A stretch of 14,694 nt of DNA from an uncultured Lachnospiraceae bacterium (GTDB lineage Bacteria; Bacillota; Clostridia; Lachnospirales; Lachnospiraceae): assembly GCA_902782965.1 (NCBI GenBank), contig CACZPG010000253.1, forward strand, positions 1 through 14,694, written 5' to 3'. Below are positions 1 to 7,217 of the stretch, one piece after another. Within the stretch, counting starts at the first letter, position 1; each line of letters starts with the position of its first letter. The notes beneath the pieces were generated by a model, which worked only from the letters and a program-made list of their open reading frames with translations, was not told where the DNA came from and did not search any database. Both the position numbers and the translations under genes were made by a program.

Positions 1-135
1 CATAGTCCGGAATGCTGGATAATCTACAGAAGAGAAGATAATGGATTTCCTGAGGTTTGGATTGGTTATAAGTCTGGGTCTATTCAGCCTATTTGCAGGA
101 TATATCCTAATCCTGCACAGGATTATAAAAAATAG
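1..135 (+). CDS. C-terminal end of an unrecognised protein (partial)
   Basis: Frame 1 is open from the first base to a TAG at 133-135 and encodes 44 residues. The start lies outside the window. The tail is rich in aromatic residues and proline (for example WIGYKSGSIQPICRIYPNP) and has two cysteines and no membrane helix. An intrinsic terminator 31 bases downstream supports this being the true end of a gene and its transcript. I do not recognise the family, and nothing in these residues allows a function to be named. Confidence 0.6.
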   Translation, partial: HSPECWIIYRREDNGFPEVWIGYKSGSIQPICRIYPNPAQDYKK

Positions 136-166
136 AATATATTTAAATTTATGTTTTATAGAGTTT

Positions 167-201
167 AAAGCCACTATTCAAAATAGTGGCTTTATTTTTT
201 T
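167..201 (+). terminator. Intrinsic terminator after the left-edge gene
   Basis: A perfect 12-base-pair stem (AAAGCCACTATT at 167-178 with AATAGTGGCTTT at 182-193) closes on a CAA loop and is followed by a run of seven T at 195-201. It separates the left-edge gene from the polyamine operon. The A-run at the stem foot is short, so it works best for + strand transcripts. Confidence 0.9.
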
Positions 202-209
202 GTTTATAG

Positions 210-215
210 TATAAT
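210..215 (+). promoter_or_regulatory. Probable -10 element of the pot operon promoter
   Basis: A perfect TATAAT lies just after the upstream terminator. The expected -35 position (about 187-192, GTGGCT) matches poorly and falls inside the terminator stem, so the promoter may be weak or activator-dependent. Transcription would start near 222. That excludes the ATG at 222 as the potA start and fits the ATG at 297, leaving a leader of about 75 bases. Confidence 0.45.
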
Positions 216-296
216 CATTCGATGTGGCATAATTTTGCTGCAAAAATATTTGTTATTTTATTATGGATTATGTTAGGAAATAAAGGTAAAAGCATT

Positions 297-1352
297 ATGG
301 AACATGAAAAGAAAGAGCCTCTAATTGAATTAAAAAATCTGACCAAAAACTTTGAGGATCAGCAGGTGCTTAAAGGTATTGATCTTACAATACATGAAAA
401 TGAATTTCTGACCTTACTTGGTCCTTCCGGTTGTGGAAAGACTACTACATTAAGAATAATTGCGGGATTTGAGGATCCCTCGGGTGGAGAAGTACTTTTT
501 GATGGTATAGATATTACCAAGATACCTTCTTATAAAAGGGAGGTAAATACGGTTTTTCAGAAGTATGCTCTGTTTCCTTTTCTGAATGTTCATGATAATG
601 TGGCGTTTGGTCTTAAGATAAAGAAAATGGATAAATCCATTATTGATCATAAAGTATCAGCTATGCTTGAACTGGTTGGCCTTTCCGGATATGCAAAGAG
701 AGATGTTTCCAGTCTTTCCGGAGGTCAGCAACAGAGAGTTGCCATAGCAAGGGCCCTTGTAAATGAACCTAAAATCCTTCTTCTGGACGAACCTTTGGGA
801 GCTCTTGATGCCAAACTTAGAAAAGATATGCAGATAGAATTAAAGAAGATACAGAAAGAAGTTGGCATTACATTTATATTTGTAACCCATGATCAGGAAG
901 AGGCGCTTTCCATGAGTGATACGGTTGTTGTAATGAATGAAGGAATTATCCAGCAGGTAGGTACACCTGAGGATATATATAATGAGCCGGAAAATAGATT
1001 TGTAGCAAGCTTTATAGGGGATTCCAATATTATTGAAGCGGTTATGAAGAAGGACCTTCTGGTATCTTTCGATGGGGAAGATTTTGAATGTGTTGATAAA
1101 GGTTTCAAAAACGATGAAGCCGTTGAAGTTGTAATCAGACCTGAAGATATAGATATAGTTAAGCCCAAAGATGCGAAAGTTAAAGGTACGGTAAAATCTA
1201 TTATATTCAAAGGCGTACATCATGAAATAGTCGTAGAAACACCGAATCGTGATTATCTGATTCATACAACCGACTATTATGAACCAGGCCTTAAAGTAGG
1301 TCTGAAATTCGGCCCCGACGAAATCCACGTCATGTATCCGATGGAGTGGTAG
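297..1352 (+). CDS. potA: Spermidine/putrescine ABC transporter ATP-binding protein PotA
   Basis: This is the cytoplasmic ATPase that powers polyamine import through PotB and PotC. The 351-residue protein has the ABC motifs in order: Walker A GPSGCGKTT (42-50), Q-loop Q88, signature LSGGQQQR (140-147), Walker B ILLLDEP (160-166) and H-loop H198. A C-terminal TOBE-type regulatory domain follows from about 240 to 351. This is the domain order and size of PotA/MalK-type importer ATPases. The frame is open back to an ATG at 222, but that codon sits where transcription should begin and would add a hydrophobic stretch foreign to the family. The ATG at 297 has AAAGG at 282-286 and starts a normal PotA N terminus. 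It is the first gene of the operon and is separated from potB by an unusual hairpin-rich gap of 169 bases. Identity as PotA rather than another family member rests mainly on the PotB/PotC/PotD neighbours. Confidence 0.95.
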   Translation: MEHEKKEPLIELKNLTKNFEDQQVLKGIDLTIHENEFLTLLGPSGCGKTTTLRIIAGFEDPSGGEVLFDGIDITKIPSYKREVNTVFQKYALFPFLNVHDNVAFGLKIKKMDKSIIDHKVSAMLELVGLSGYAKRDVSSLSGGQQQRVAIARALVNEPKILLLDEPLGALDAKLRKDMQIELKKIQKEVGITFIFVTHDQEEALSMSDTVVVMNEGIIQQVGTPEDIYNEPENRFVASFIGDSNIIEAVMKKDLLVSFDGEDFECVDKGFKNDEAVEVVIRPEDIDIVKPKDAKVKGTVKSIIFKGVHHEIVVETPNRDYLIHTTDYYEPGLKVGLKFGPDEIHVMYPMEW

Positions 1353-1365
1353 CTACTTGCAGAAT

Positions 1366-1425
1366 CAGGAATATATCTACTACATGTTCTTGCTCGCAAG
1401 AAAACATGCAGTAGATATATTCCTG
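1366..1425. repeat. Long hairpin (inverted repeat) in the potA-potB gap
   Basis: The left arm 1366-1393 pairs with the right arm 1396-1425. The first 16 pairs are perfect (CAGGAATATATCTACT), then come one mismatch, further pairing and a two-base bulge near the tip. It begins 13 bases after the potA stop codon. No T-run follows it, so it is not a standard intrinsic terminator. In RNA it would protect the potA 3' end or slow polymerase. Confidence 0.85.
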
Positions 1426-1450
1426 AGGTAATCTGCGAAGCAGATTACCT
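1426..1450. repeat. Second hairpin, 11-bp stem with GAA loop
   Basis: AGGTAATCTGC (1426-1436) pairs perfectly with GCAGATTACCT (1440-1450) around a GAA loop. The tip reads GCGAAGC, a sequence known to form an exceptionally stable mini-hairpin in DNA. It starts directly where the first hairpin ends. Its left arm could instead pair over five bases (TCTGC, 1432-1436) with GCAGA at 1359-1363, extending hairpin 1, so the two folds may compete. Confidence 0.85.
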
Positions 1451-1468
1451 GGAAGGGTATGAGGAAAG

Positions 1469-1485
1469 TGTCTCCGAAGGAGACA
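1469..1485. repeat. Third hairpin, 7-bp stem with GAA loop
   Basis: TGTCTCC (1469-1475) pairs with GGAGACA (1479-1485) around the same GAA triloop as the second hairpin. It ends 26 bases before the potB ribosome binding site, so it does not occlude that site directly. Confidence 0.75.
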
Positions 1486-1510
1486 GTAGAGCACGGTTAT
1501 TGTTGTTTTT

Positions 1511-1514
1511 GGAG
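1511..1514 (+). promoter_or_regulatory. Ribosome binding site that fixes the potB start
   Basis: GGAG lies 7 bases before the ATG at 1522. The alternative in-frame ATG at 1459 is preceded by AAGGG only one base away, which is too close. Its extra 21 residues are encoded by the third hairpin and look nothing like a PotB N terminus. Confidence 0.75.
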
Positions 1515-1521
1515 TTTTGAC

Positions 1522-2355
1522 ATGAAGCATTATACAAAATTAATTCGACCATATTTAATCTGGTCCATTGTAATAATTGTAGTTCCGTTACTTCTTATTA
1601 TTCTTTATTCGTTTACGACCGGTGGTAATGAACTTGTTAATATTCAGTTTACTTTGAAGAATTTTAAGAAGATAGGTGAACCTATTTATCTGGATGTAAT
1701 GAAGAAGTCTTTCGTTCTTGGACTTATATCTGTTTTAATCTGTCTGATTCTTGGATATATTCTTGCATATTTTATTACAAGATTTAAAGATTCTACTCAG
1801 GATCTTCTTATTCTGCTTGTAACTATTCCGATGTGGATCAACACACTTCTGAGAACCTATGCCTGGATCAGTCTATTATCTGATAATGGTCTGATCAATA
1901 AATTTCTCGGACTCTTTGGTTGTGATGCCAGAACTTTCATGTATACGGATTTTGCTGTTTTAATAGGTTTGATAAGTGATATTCTGCCGTTTATGGTCAT
2001 TCCTATTCATACTTCTATCAGAAAAATCGATCGTTCTCTTATTGAGGCTTCTCATGATCTTGGAGCGAATAATTTTGAAACTTTCACTAATGTTATTCTT
2101 AAAATGTCGATTCCCGGAGTTATTAACGGCATAATGATGACGTTTCTTCTTTCGATATCTACATTCGTTATTCCAAAACTCCTTGGCGGTGGTCAGTATA
2201 TGCTTATAGGTAATCTTATTGAGAATCAGTTTATTTCGGTGGGAGACTGGAATTTCGGCTCTGCTACATCGATTATTCTTACATTAATCATCCTTATAGG
2301 TCTTACTCTTATGAAGAAATTTGACAAAGAGGAGAAGGAGGAGCAGGATGCGTGA
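1522..2355 (+). CDS. potB: Spermidine/putrescine ABC transporter permease PotB
   Basis: This is one half of the membrane channel of the polyamine importer. The 277-residue protein has about six hydrophobic helices; the clearest are at 13-31, 64-86, 94-115, 143-163, 198-217 and 248-265. The cytoplasmic coupling loop with the EAA-type pattern (EASHDLGANN... at 175-184, then the proline-glycine of SIPGV at 196-200) docks on PotA. Length and layout match the binding-protein-dependent permease family. The start at 1522 was chosen over 1459 on ribosome binding site spacing and family length. The last codons form a charged KEEKEEQ tail that doubles as the ribosome binding site (AAGGAGG, 2335-2341) of the next gene, and the two genes overlap by 8 bases, so they are very probably translationally coupled. 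Confidence 0.93.
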   Translation: MKHYTKLIRPYLIWSIVIIVVPLLLIILYSFTTGGNELVNIQFTLKNFKKIGEPIYLDVMKKSFVLGLISVLICLILGYILAYFITRFKDSTQDLLILLVTIPMWINTLLRTYAWISLLSDNGLINKFLGLFGCDARTFMYTDFAVLIGLISDILPFMVIPIHTSIRKIDRSLIEASHDLGANNFETFTNVILKMSIPGVINGIMMTFLLSISTFVIPKLLGGGQYMLIGNLIENQFISVGDWNFGSATSIILTLIILIGLTLMKKFDKEEKEEQDA

Positions 2356-4174
2356 GTCCAGAAAAAATAAAGCTATCTATATAGTTTACATTGTTGCTTT
2401 ATTTATTTTTTTCTATCTCCCTATTGTTGTGATGATGGTATTCTCTTTTAATTCGTCTAAGAGTCTTACCAGCATGACCGGATTTTCACTGAGGTGGTAT
2501 GAGAGACTTATTAGTGATGGTTCAATAATGAGAGCAGTATATGTATCTCTTACAATTGCTCTTTTTGCGACTTTTATCTCTACCATTCTCGGAACGGTTA
2601 CCGCAATTGGTCTTTCTAAAAACCGAAAGATTGTAAGGGATATTGTCTTAAATATGAATAATTTTCCTATCATGAATCCGGATATTGTTACTGCGATAGG
2701 ATTAATGATACTGTTCTCATCAGTAATGTTTGCAAAGGGTTATATTACAATGCTTTTGGCGCATATAGCTTTTTGTACGCCTTACGTAATTACATCGGTA
2801 TATCCTAAAGTAAGACAACTTGATCCCAGTGTGGCGGATGCTGCGATGGATCTGGGGGCGACGCCCTTCCAGGCGCTTGTCAGAGTCATTATTCCGATGC
2901 TAAAGGACGGAATATATGCCGGTATTCTTCTTGCTTTTACAATGAGTTTTGATGATTTTGTAATTTCATATTTTGTTACCGGTAATGGCGTTGAGAATAT
3001 ATCTATCGTTGTATATAATATGACCAAAAGAACAAATCCTACGATAAATGCGCTTTCAACCATTGTTATTATTGTGATTGCACTTCTCATTATCATTTCG
3101 AAGCTTATACCGGCCATGGTTAAAAATACCATGAAATATTTCCTGGTATTTGGATTTGTGCTTATACTTGGATTGAGTATTTTTACCGGAATGAAAGGAA
3201 ATGCAAGAACCCTCAGAGTATTTAATTCAGGGGAATACATGGATCCTGAATTGCTCACTAAATTTGAAGAAGAGTATAATTGCAACATTATATATGAAAC
3301 TTTTGATTCCAATGAATCAATGTACACGAAACTTATGAGTGGTTCTGAATATGATATCCTGATAATTAGTGATTATATGATAGAAAGACTGATTAAGGAG
3401 AAACGACTTCAGCCGGTTAATTGGGATAATATTACTCATAAGGATGATATTAACCCTGAAAATATGGGATATATTTTTGATCCTGAGAATAAATACTCGG
3501 TACCTTATTTTGTTGGTACTGTAGGAATTCTTTATGATAAGAACAAGGTTGATGAGAAAGACCTTGGCGATGGCTGGGAACTTCTAAGAAATGAGAAATA
3601 TGCCGGTGATATTTACATGTATGACTCTGAAAGAGACAGCTTCATGGTTGCTTTGAAGGCTCTTGGTTATTCGATGAACACAACGAATAAGAAAGAAATC
3701 AAAGAAGCTTATGAGTGGCTTATCGATCAGAAGAAGAATATGGATGTAGTATACGCCGGAGATGATGTCATGGATAATATGATTTCCGGAAATAAATCTA
3801 TTGCCGTGGTTTATTCCGGTGATGGTAATTATATCATGGCTGAGAATGAAGATCTGGGTTATTTTGATCCGCCGGAGGGAACCAACGAATGGTGTGATGC
3901 CATGGTTCTTACAAAAGAATGTACTGATACTGAGCTTGCTGAAAGTTTTATGGACTATATGCTGGAATATGATAACGTATATGATAATTCCATTTTTGTC
4001 GGTTATACCACTCCGGTTACCAAAGTAATGGAGGATCTCAAAGAAACTGAGTTCAAAGATATAAATGCTTATGTTCCTGTTTTCGGAGCTCCAAATAATG
4101 AGGTTTTCAGATATCAGGACAAAGAAATTAAAGAATATTATTCGGATTTATGGACGAAGATTAAAGCTTATTGA
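2348..4174 (+). CDS. potCD: Fused spermidine/putrescine permease PotC and substrate-binding protein PotD
   Basis: One 608-residue chain carries two transporter parts. Residues 1-260 are a PotC permease with hydrophobic helices from about residue 9 and an EAA coupling loop (ADAAMDLGATPFQALVRV, 163-180). After a helix at about 263-281 comes a PotD-type periplasmic-binding domain (288-608), which begins TLRVFNSGEY and includes SNESMYTKL (321-329), DPENKYSVPY (378-387) and GYTTPV (552-557). The binding domain has no lipobox cysteine; the helix before it is presumably the former PotD signal anchor, now tethering the domain outside the cell. By eye against E. coli PotD, W515 and D517 match its W255/D257 polyamine contacts, Y297 and Y343 match Y37 and Y85, but W34 is replaced by S294 and W229 by Y489. 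An open extension to 2321 lies inside potB; ATG 2348 has the proper ribosome binding site. Such fusions are known in Firmicutes. Confidence 0.93.
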   Translation: MRESRKNKAIYIVYIVALFIFFYLPIVVMMVFSFNSSKSLTSMTGFSLRWYERLISDGSIMRAVYVSLTIALFATFISTILGTVTAIGLSKNRKIVRDIVLNMNNFPIMNPDIVTAIGLMILFSSVMFAKGYITMLLAHIAFCTPYVITSVYPKVRQLDPSVADAAMDLGATPFQALVRVIIPMLKDGIYAGILLAFTMSFDDFVISYFVTGNGVENISIVVYNMTKRTNPTINALSTIVIIVIALLIIISKLIPAMVKNTMKYFLVFGFVLILGLSIFTGMKGNARTLRVFNSGEYMDPELLTKFEEEYNCNIIYETFDSNESMYTKLMSGSEYDILIISDYMIERLIKEKRLQPVNWDNITHKDDINPENMGYIFDPENKYSVPYFVGTVGILYDKNKVDEKDLGDGWELLRNEKYAGDIYMYDSERDSFMVALKALGYSMNTTNKKEIKEAYEWLIDQKKNMDVVYAGDDVMDNMISGNKSIAVVYSGDGNYIMAENEDLGYFDPPEGTNEWCDAMVLTKECTDTELAESFMDYMLEYDNVYDNSIFVGYTTPVTKVMEDLKETEFKDINAYVPVFGAPNNEVFRYQDKEIKEYYSDLWTKIKAY

Positions 4175-4196
4175 TTCTTGATCGGGAGATGTTGTT

Positions 4197-5054
4197 ATGT
4201 TTTATATTACTGTTGTGACATATAACAAAAAACTTGATAGCATTGCTGCCGCAGAAAGCCTTTGTAAGTTCATGAAAGATAAAGGCAAGGATGAAGTAAA
4301 TGTAATTATTGTTGATAATTCTACCAAGGTTTTTCTGGACAGAAATTCTTCGCTTTATCCTGAGTACGACCTGTCTGATGGACAGACAAATCTGGTTCTG
4401 ATGGATGGTGTGTTTTATATCAGGAATAATAAGAATCTTGGCCTGTCTAAGGCGTACAATGTTTCTATTAAACATGCTCTTAGAGAATGTGATGATCCTG
4501 AAAATACATTTATGATGTTTCTGGATGATGATACAGCTATACCTTATGAATACCTGTCAATGATCTATGATACATATAAAGAGATAGTAAAGGGTAAGAA
4601 GGATATAAATGTATTAACCGGAATGATCCGTTCAAATGGCCAGCCAATGTCTCCCATGCATGAATATAAATTGAAATTTATGAAGGATGATTATATTACT
4701 CAGTCGGGAATATATGATGACATTATTTGTATTAACAGTGGAATGACAGTCAGACTCAGCTGCCTGAAGAAAATTAAAGGTTATTCTGAAGAACTGTTTC
4801 TTGATATGACAGATTTTCTCCTCCTGTATAACCTTTCAAGAAGAGGGCTTTGCAGGGTGCAGGTAATCGATTACTGTTTTGAACAGGATTTTTCCGGAAG
4901 AAATAATACAGATAAGAAATATCAATTGAAAAGATTTGAAATATTCAAAAAAGATTTTTCGAAATACTGTGAAAAGACGGGAAAAAGCAAGGTGTTTATT
5001 AATGCCGGGATTTTAAAGAGAAGAATTGCTATAGAATATAAGACAGGAGAATAA
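4197..5054 (+). CDS. Family 2 glycosyltransferase (GT-A fold)
   Basis: This is a likely cytoplasmic enzyme that moves a sugar from an activated nucleotide donor to an unknown acceptor. The 285-residue protein starts with the typical first strand FYITVVTYNKK (2-12). It then has VIIVDNS (36-42), the NNKNLGLSKAYN motif (77-88) seen in rhamnosyltransferase-like GT2 enzymes, and the metal/nucleotide-binding DXD motif as LDDDT (109-113). An acidic pair, D203 and D206, lies where the catalytic base region is expected. There is no membrane helix or signal peptide. GGGAG at 4184-4188 sits 8 bases before the ATG, and the gene begins 22 bases after potCD with no terminator between, so it probably belongs to the same transcript. 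The sugar and acceptor cannot be read from the sequence. A role in cell-envelope polysaccharide would be usual for the family, but its place behind a polyamine importer is unexplained. Confidence 0.85.
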   Translation: MFYITVVTYNKKLDSIAAAESLCKFMKDKGKDEVNVIIVDNSTKVFLDRNSSLYPEYDLSDGQTNLVLMDGVFYIRNNKNLGLSKAYNVSIKHALRECDDPENTFMMFLDDDTAIPYEYLSMIYDTYKEIVKGKKDINVLTGMIRSNGQPMSPMHEYKLKFMKDDYITQSGIYDDIICINSGMTVRLSCLKKIKGYSEELFLDMTDFLLLYNLSRRGLCRVQVIDYCFEQDFSGRNNTDKKYQLKRFEIFKKDFSKYCEKTGKSKVFINAGILKRRIAIEYKTGE

Positions 5055-5055
5055 T

Positions 5056-5724
5056 GTGAATAAAGACATAGGGGTTATTTTTGACTTTAACGGAACCTGT
5101 ATATTTGATGGGAAATATCATAATAAAGCCTGGCAGATTTATATTGAGGAACTTGCTCTGAAGCCTGTATCTGACAGGGATATCAATGTGTGGATAGTAG
5201 GGAAGACTCCGAAAGAAATTCTTGAACATTTTCTTGGGTATGAATTATCGGATAATATGATAGTTCAGTTCTCTGAAGAGAAGGAGAGAATTTACAGAAA
5301 TCTTATTGCAAAGGATAATGTGTCACTGGCTCCGGGACTTGAGAGCTTTCTGAATTATCTGCTTCTTGCCCAGGTTCCGAGAACCATTGCGACAACAGCT
5401 GATCTGGGCAATATGAATATGTATTTTGAAAGATATGATCTTGGAAGATGGTTCAGGTGGGAGGATATAGTTATAGGCTCGGGAAATATTCCTCTTAAAC
5501 CTCATCCTGATTTATATCTTGCTGCAATAAATAAAATCGGTTTACCTGCAGACAAGATAGTGGCTTTTGAAGATAGTGATTCGGGTGTGACTGCGGCTTA
5601 TTCTGCCGGAATAAGACATATAATAGCTGTAACCGGTGACAGTTGGAATACCAGTCTTATCACAAAACCCGGTGTATATGCATCTATCAGTAATTTCACT
5701 GAGCTTAATCCGGAGAATTTTTAG
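5056..5724 (+). CDS. HAD-superfamily hydrolase (beta-phosphoglucomutase-like) with variant DFNGT motif
   Basis: This is a predicted soluble phosphatase or phosphomutase of 222 residues with a cap domain inserted after motif I (about 15-85), as in beta-phosphoglucomutase relatives. Motif I is D10-F-N12-G-T14: the nucleophile D10 is present, but the second aspartate, normally the acid/base, is asparagine. Motif II is the threonine of IATTAD (111-116), motif III K148 in PLKPHPD, and motif IV FEDSDSG (171-177) supplies the magnesium ligands. Translation starts at GTG 5056, nested in ATGTG, with AGGAGA at 5045-5050; the overlapping ATG at 5054 meets a stop at once. Only one base separates it from the glycosyltransferase stop, so the two are tightly coupled and may share a sugar-phosphate pathway. 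The substrate is unknown. Some Firmicute HAD proteins share DFNGT from memory, so the change is probably a subfamily trait rather than damage. Confidence 0.85.
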   Translation: MNKDIGVIFDFNGTCIFDGKYHNKAWQIYIEELALKPVSDRDINVWIVGKTPKEILEHFLGYELSDNMIVQFSEEKERIYRNLIAKDNVSLAPGLESFLNYLLLAQVPRTIATTADLGNMNMYFERYDLGRWFRWEDIVIGSGNIPLKPHPDLYLAAINKIGLPADKIVAFEDSDSGVTAAYSAGIRHIIAVTGDSWNTSLITKPGVYASISNFTELNPENF

Positions 5725-5748
5725 TATTTTAATGAAAAATCTAATGAA

Positions 5749-5778
5749 TTGTGTTATAGTAAATTTTTGTAGTATAAG
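5749..5778 (+). promoter_or_regulatory. Candidate promoter for the AI-2E-family/leuS group
   Basis: TTGTGT (5749-5754) and TATAAG (5773-5778) are separated by 18 bases within the 95-base gap after the HAD gene. Matches to consensus are moderate. No terminator hairpin is visible in the gap, so read-through from the pot operon may add to expression. Confidence 0.4.
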
Positions 5779-5819
5779 TTTTGATAAGAAGTAAATGGTC
5801 CTGATATAAGGAGATTGAT

Positions 5820-7217
5820 GTGGAAGAGGAAAGAAAAGACAGCAAATTAAATCTGATAGATGTCAGAAAAATGCTTACTCTTGCGGGAGCAGGTTGTATT
5901 ATTGTTATCTTTTATCTTTTTATAGGAAAAATATCTATTCTTTTTCATCTGATCGGAAGACTATTGAAAGCTATGTCTGCCATAATAATCGGATTTATTA
6001 TTGCTTTTCTTCTGAATCCTATTGTTAACAGACTCCGAATGCGTTTCAGAGAAACCTTTGGCAAACTTATGAAAAATTCCACTCAGAACAGGATAAATAA
6101 GTTATCGGATGTGCTGGCTGTTATTCTTGCTATGTTATTTTTCCTGGCTATGATTGCTTCGTTTTGCTGGATTCTTATTCCTGCGTTGTATGAGAGTATT
6201 AATAAACTTTATGAGAATATTGATCTTTATTCCAATAATCTTGAAAAATTTGCTAATAAGCTCGCCAGGGATAATGAGAATATAGTAAATATTTTTAATA
6301 CTTATATGGGTGATATCGAAGAGAATCTGAAGAGTATTCTTCAGAAAAGACTTCTTCCTAATATGGATAGTATTGTAAAAGCAATATCCAGTGGAATTGT
6401 GGGTGGTCTGAAGTTTATTCTGAATTTTGTGATTGGTATCATTGCAGCTGTTTATCTTCTGATAAGTAAGGATACCTTCTCGGCACAAGGAAAGAAGATT
6501 ATATACGCTGTATTTAATCGTGAGAGAGGGAATAAGATATTAAATGCACTTGATTTTACTGATGCTGTGTTCAGTGGCTTCATAAATGGAAAAATAGTTG
6601 ATTCTATCATAATCGGTTTTATCTGCTTTATTTTCTGTAAGATTGTTGATATGCCTTATGCTGTACTTATCAGTGTTATTATCGGTGTAACCAATATTAT
6701 TCCGTTTTTTGGTCCGTTTATCGGAGCAATTCCATCAGCAATCCTGGTTCTTGTGGAATCTCCCAAGATGTGTCTTGTGTTTATTATATTTATAATAGTG
6801 CTTCAGCAGGTTGATGGTAATATCATCGGACCGCTTATTCTCGGTGATTCTATTGGACTTTCAAGTTTCTGGGTTCTGTTTGCGATTATTGTGGGTGGAA
6901 ATCTGTTTGGGTTTGCCGGTATGGTTCTGGGAGTTCCGACCTTTGCGTGTGTTTATGCTTTGCTGACGCTGCTTCTAAGAGACGGTCTTAATAAGAATGG
7001 ACTTGCCAATGATACGCAGTATTTTGTGGCGCTAAGGGGCTTTGATGAGAATGGCAATCCTATCAGAGGCCCTAAGAAAAGATTTGAGAATTCAACTGAG
7101 AAAGCGAAGAGAGCTAAGAAACTGGAGCAGATCCAGCATTCTAAAGAATTGTTTGAAAAAGTTACTCATCATGAGTCGAAGGAGAAATCCGGAGATAAAA
7201 ATAATAATAAAAAGTAA
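5820..7217 (+). CDS. AI-2E transporter / PerM / TqsA-family membrane protein
   Basis: This 465-residue integral membrane protein belongs to the family whose members export autoinducer-2, act as cation/proton antiporters or have unknown substrates. It has about eight helices: two near the N terminus (about 21-36 and 48-68), one at 98-122, a large extracellular region (about 123-190), then helices from 195 on. The family signature is clear in GVTNIIPFFGPFIGAIP (289-305), followed by GPLILGDSIGLSSFWVLFA (337-355) and GMVLGVPTFA (367-376). The C-terminal 75 residues are a hydrophilic, lysine-rich cytoplasmic tail without recognisable domain. The start is GTG at 5820, again nested in ATGTG, with AAGGAG at 5808-5813; the ATG at 5818 is out of frame and soon stops. 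The gene ends 23 bases before leuS and is probably co-transcribed with it. The substrate cannot be inferred; there is no luxS nearby to suggest AI-2. Confidence 0.88.
   Translation: MEEERKDSKLNLIDVRKMLTLAGAGCIIVIFYLFIGKISILFHLIGRLLKAMSAIIIGFIIAFLLNPIVNRLRMRFRETFGKLMKNSTQNRINKLSDVLAVILAMLFFLAMIASFCWILIPALYESINKLYENIDLYSNNLEKFANKLARDNENIVNIFNTYMGDIEENLKSILQKRLLPNMDSIVKAISSGIVGGLKFILNFVIGIIAAVYLLISKDTFSAQGKKIIYAVFNRERGNKILNALDFTDAVFSGFINGKIVDSIIIGFICFIFCKIVDMPYAVLISVIIGVTNIIPFFGPFIGAIPSAILVLVESPKMCLVFIIFIIVLQQVDGNIIGPLILGDSIGLSSFWVLFAIIVGGNLFGFAGMVLGVPTFACVYALLTLLLRDGLNKNGLANDTQYFVALRGFDENGNPIRGPKKRFENSTEKAKRAKKLEQIQHSKELFEKVTHHESKEKSGDKNNNKK

Noticed and set aside
222..296. Extended N terminus of potA from ATG 222
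   Set aside because: The perfect -10 at 210-215 puts the transcription start at about 222, leaving no room for a ribosome binding site. The added 25 residues are hydrophobic and foreign to PotA.
840..1328. - strand open frame of 162 codons inside potA
   Set aside because: It lies entirely opposite a gene with clear ABC motifs and shows no promoter, ribosome binding site or recognisable domain.
1366..1425. Terminator after potA
   Set aside because: The hairpin is strong but no T-run follows, and the operon clearly continues into potB and potCD.
1459..1521. Extended N terminus of potB, or a leader peptide, from ATG 1459
   Set aside because: The possible ribosome binding site is only one base away, the codons fall in the third hairpin, and the residues do not resemble PotB. 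ATG 1522 has GGAG at 7 bases.
2321..2347. Upstream start for potCD
   Set aside because: The nine extra codons (an arginine-rich stretch) come from reading the ribosome binding site region; ATG 2348 follows AAGGAGG at the right distance.
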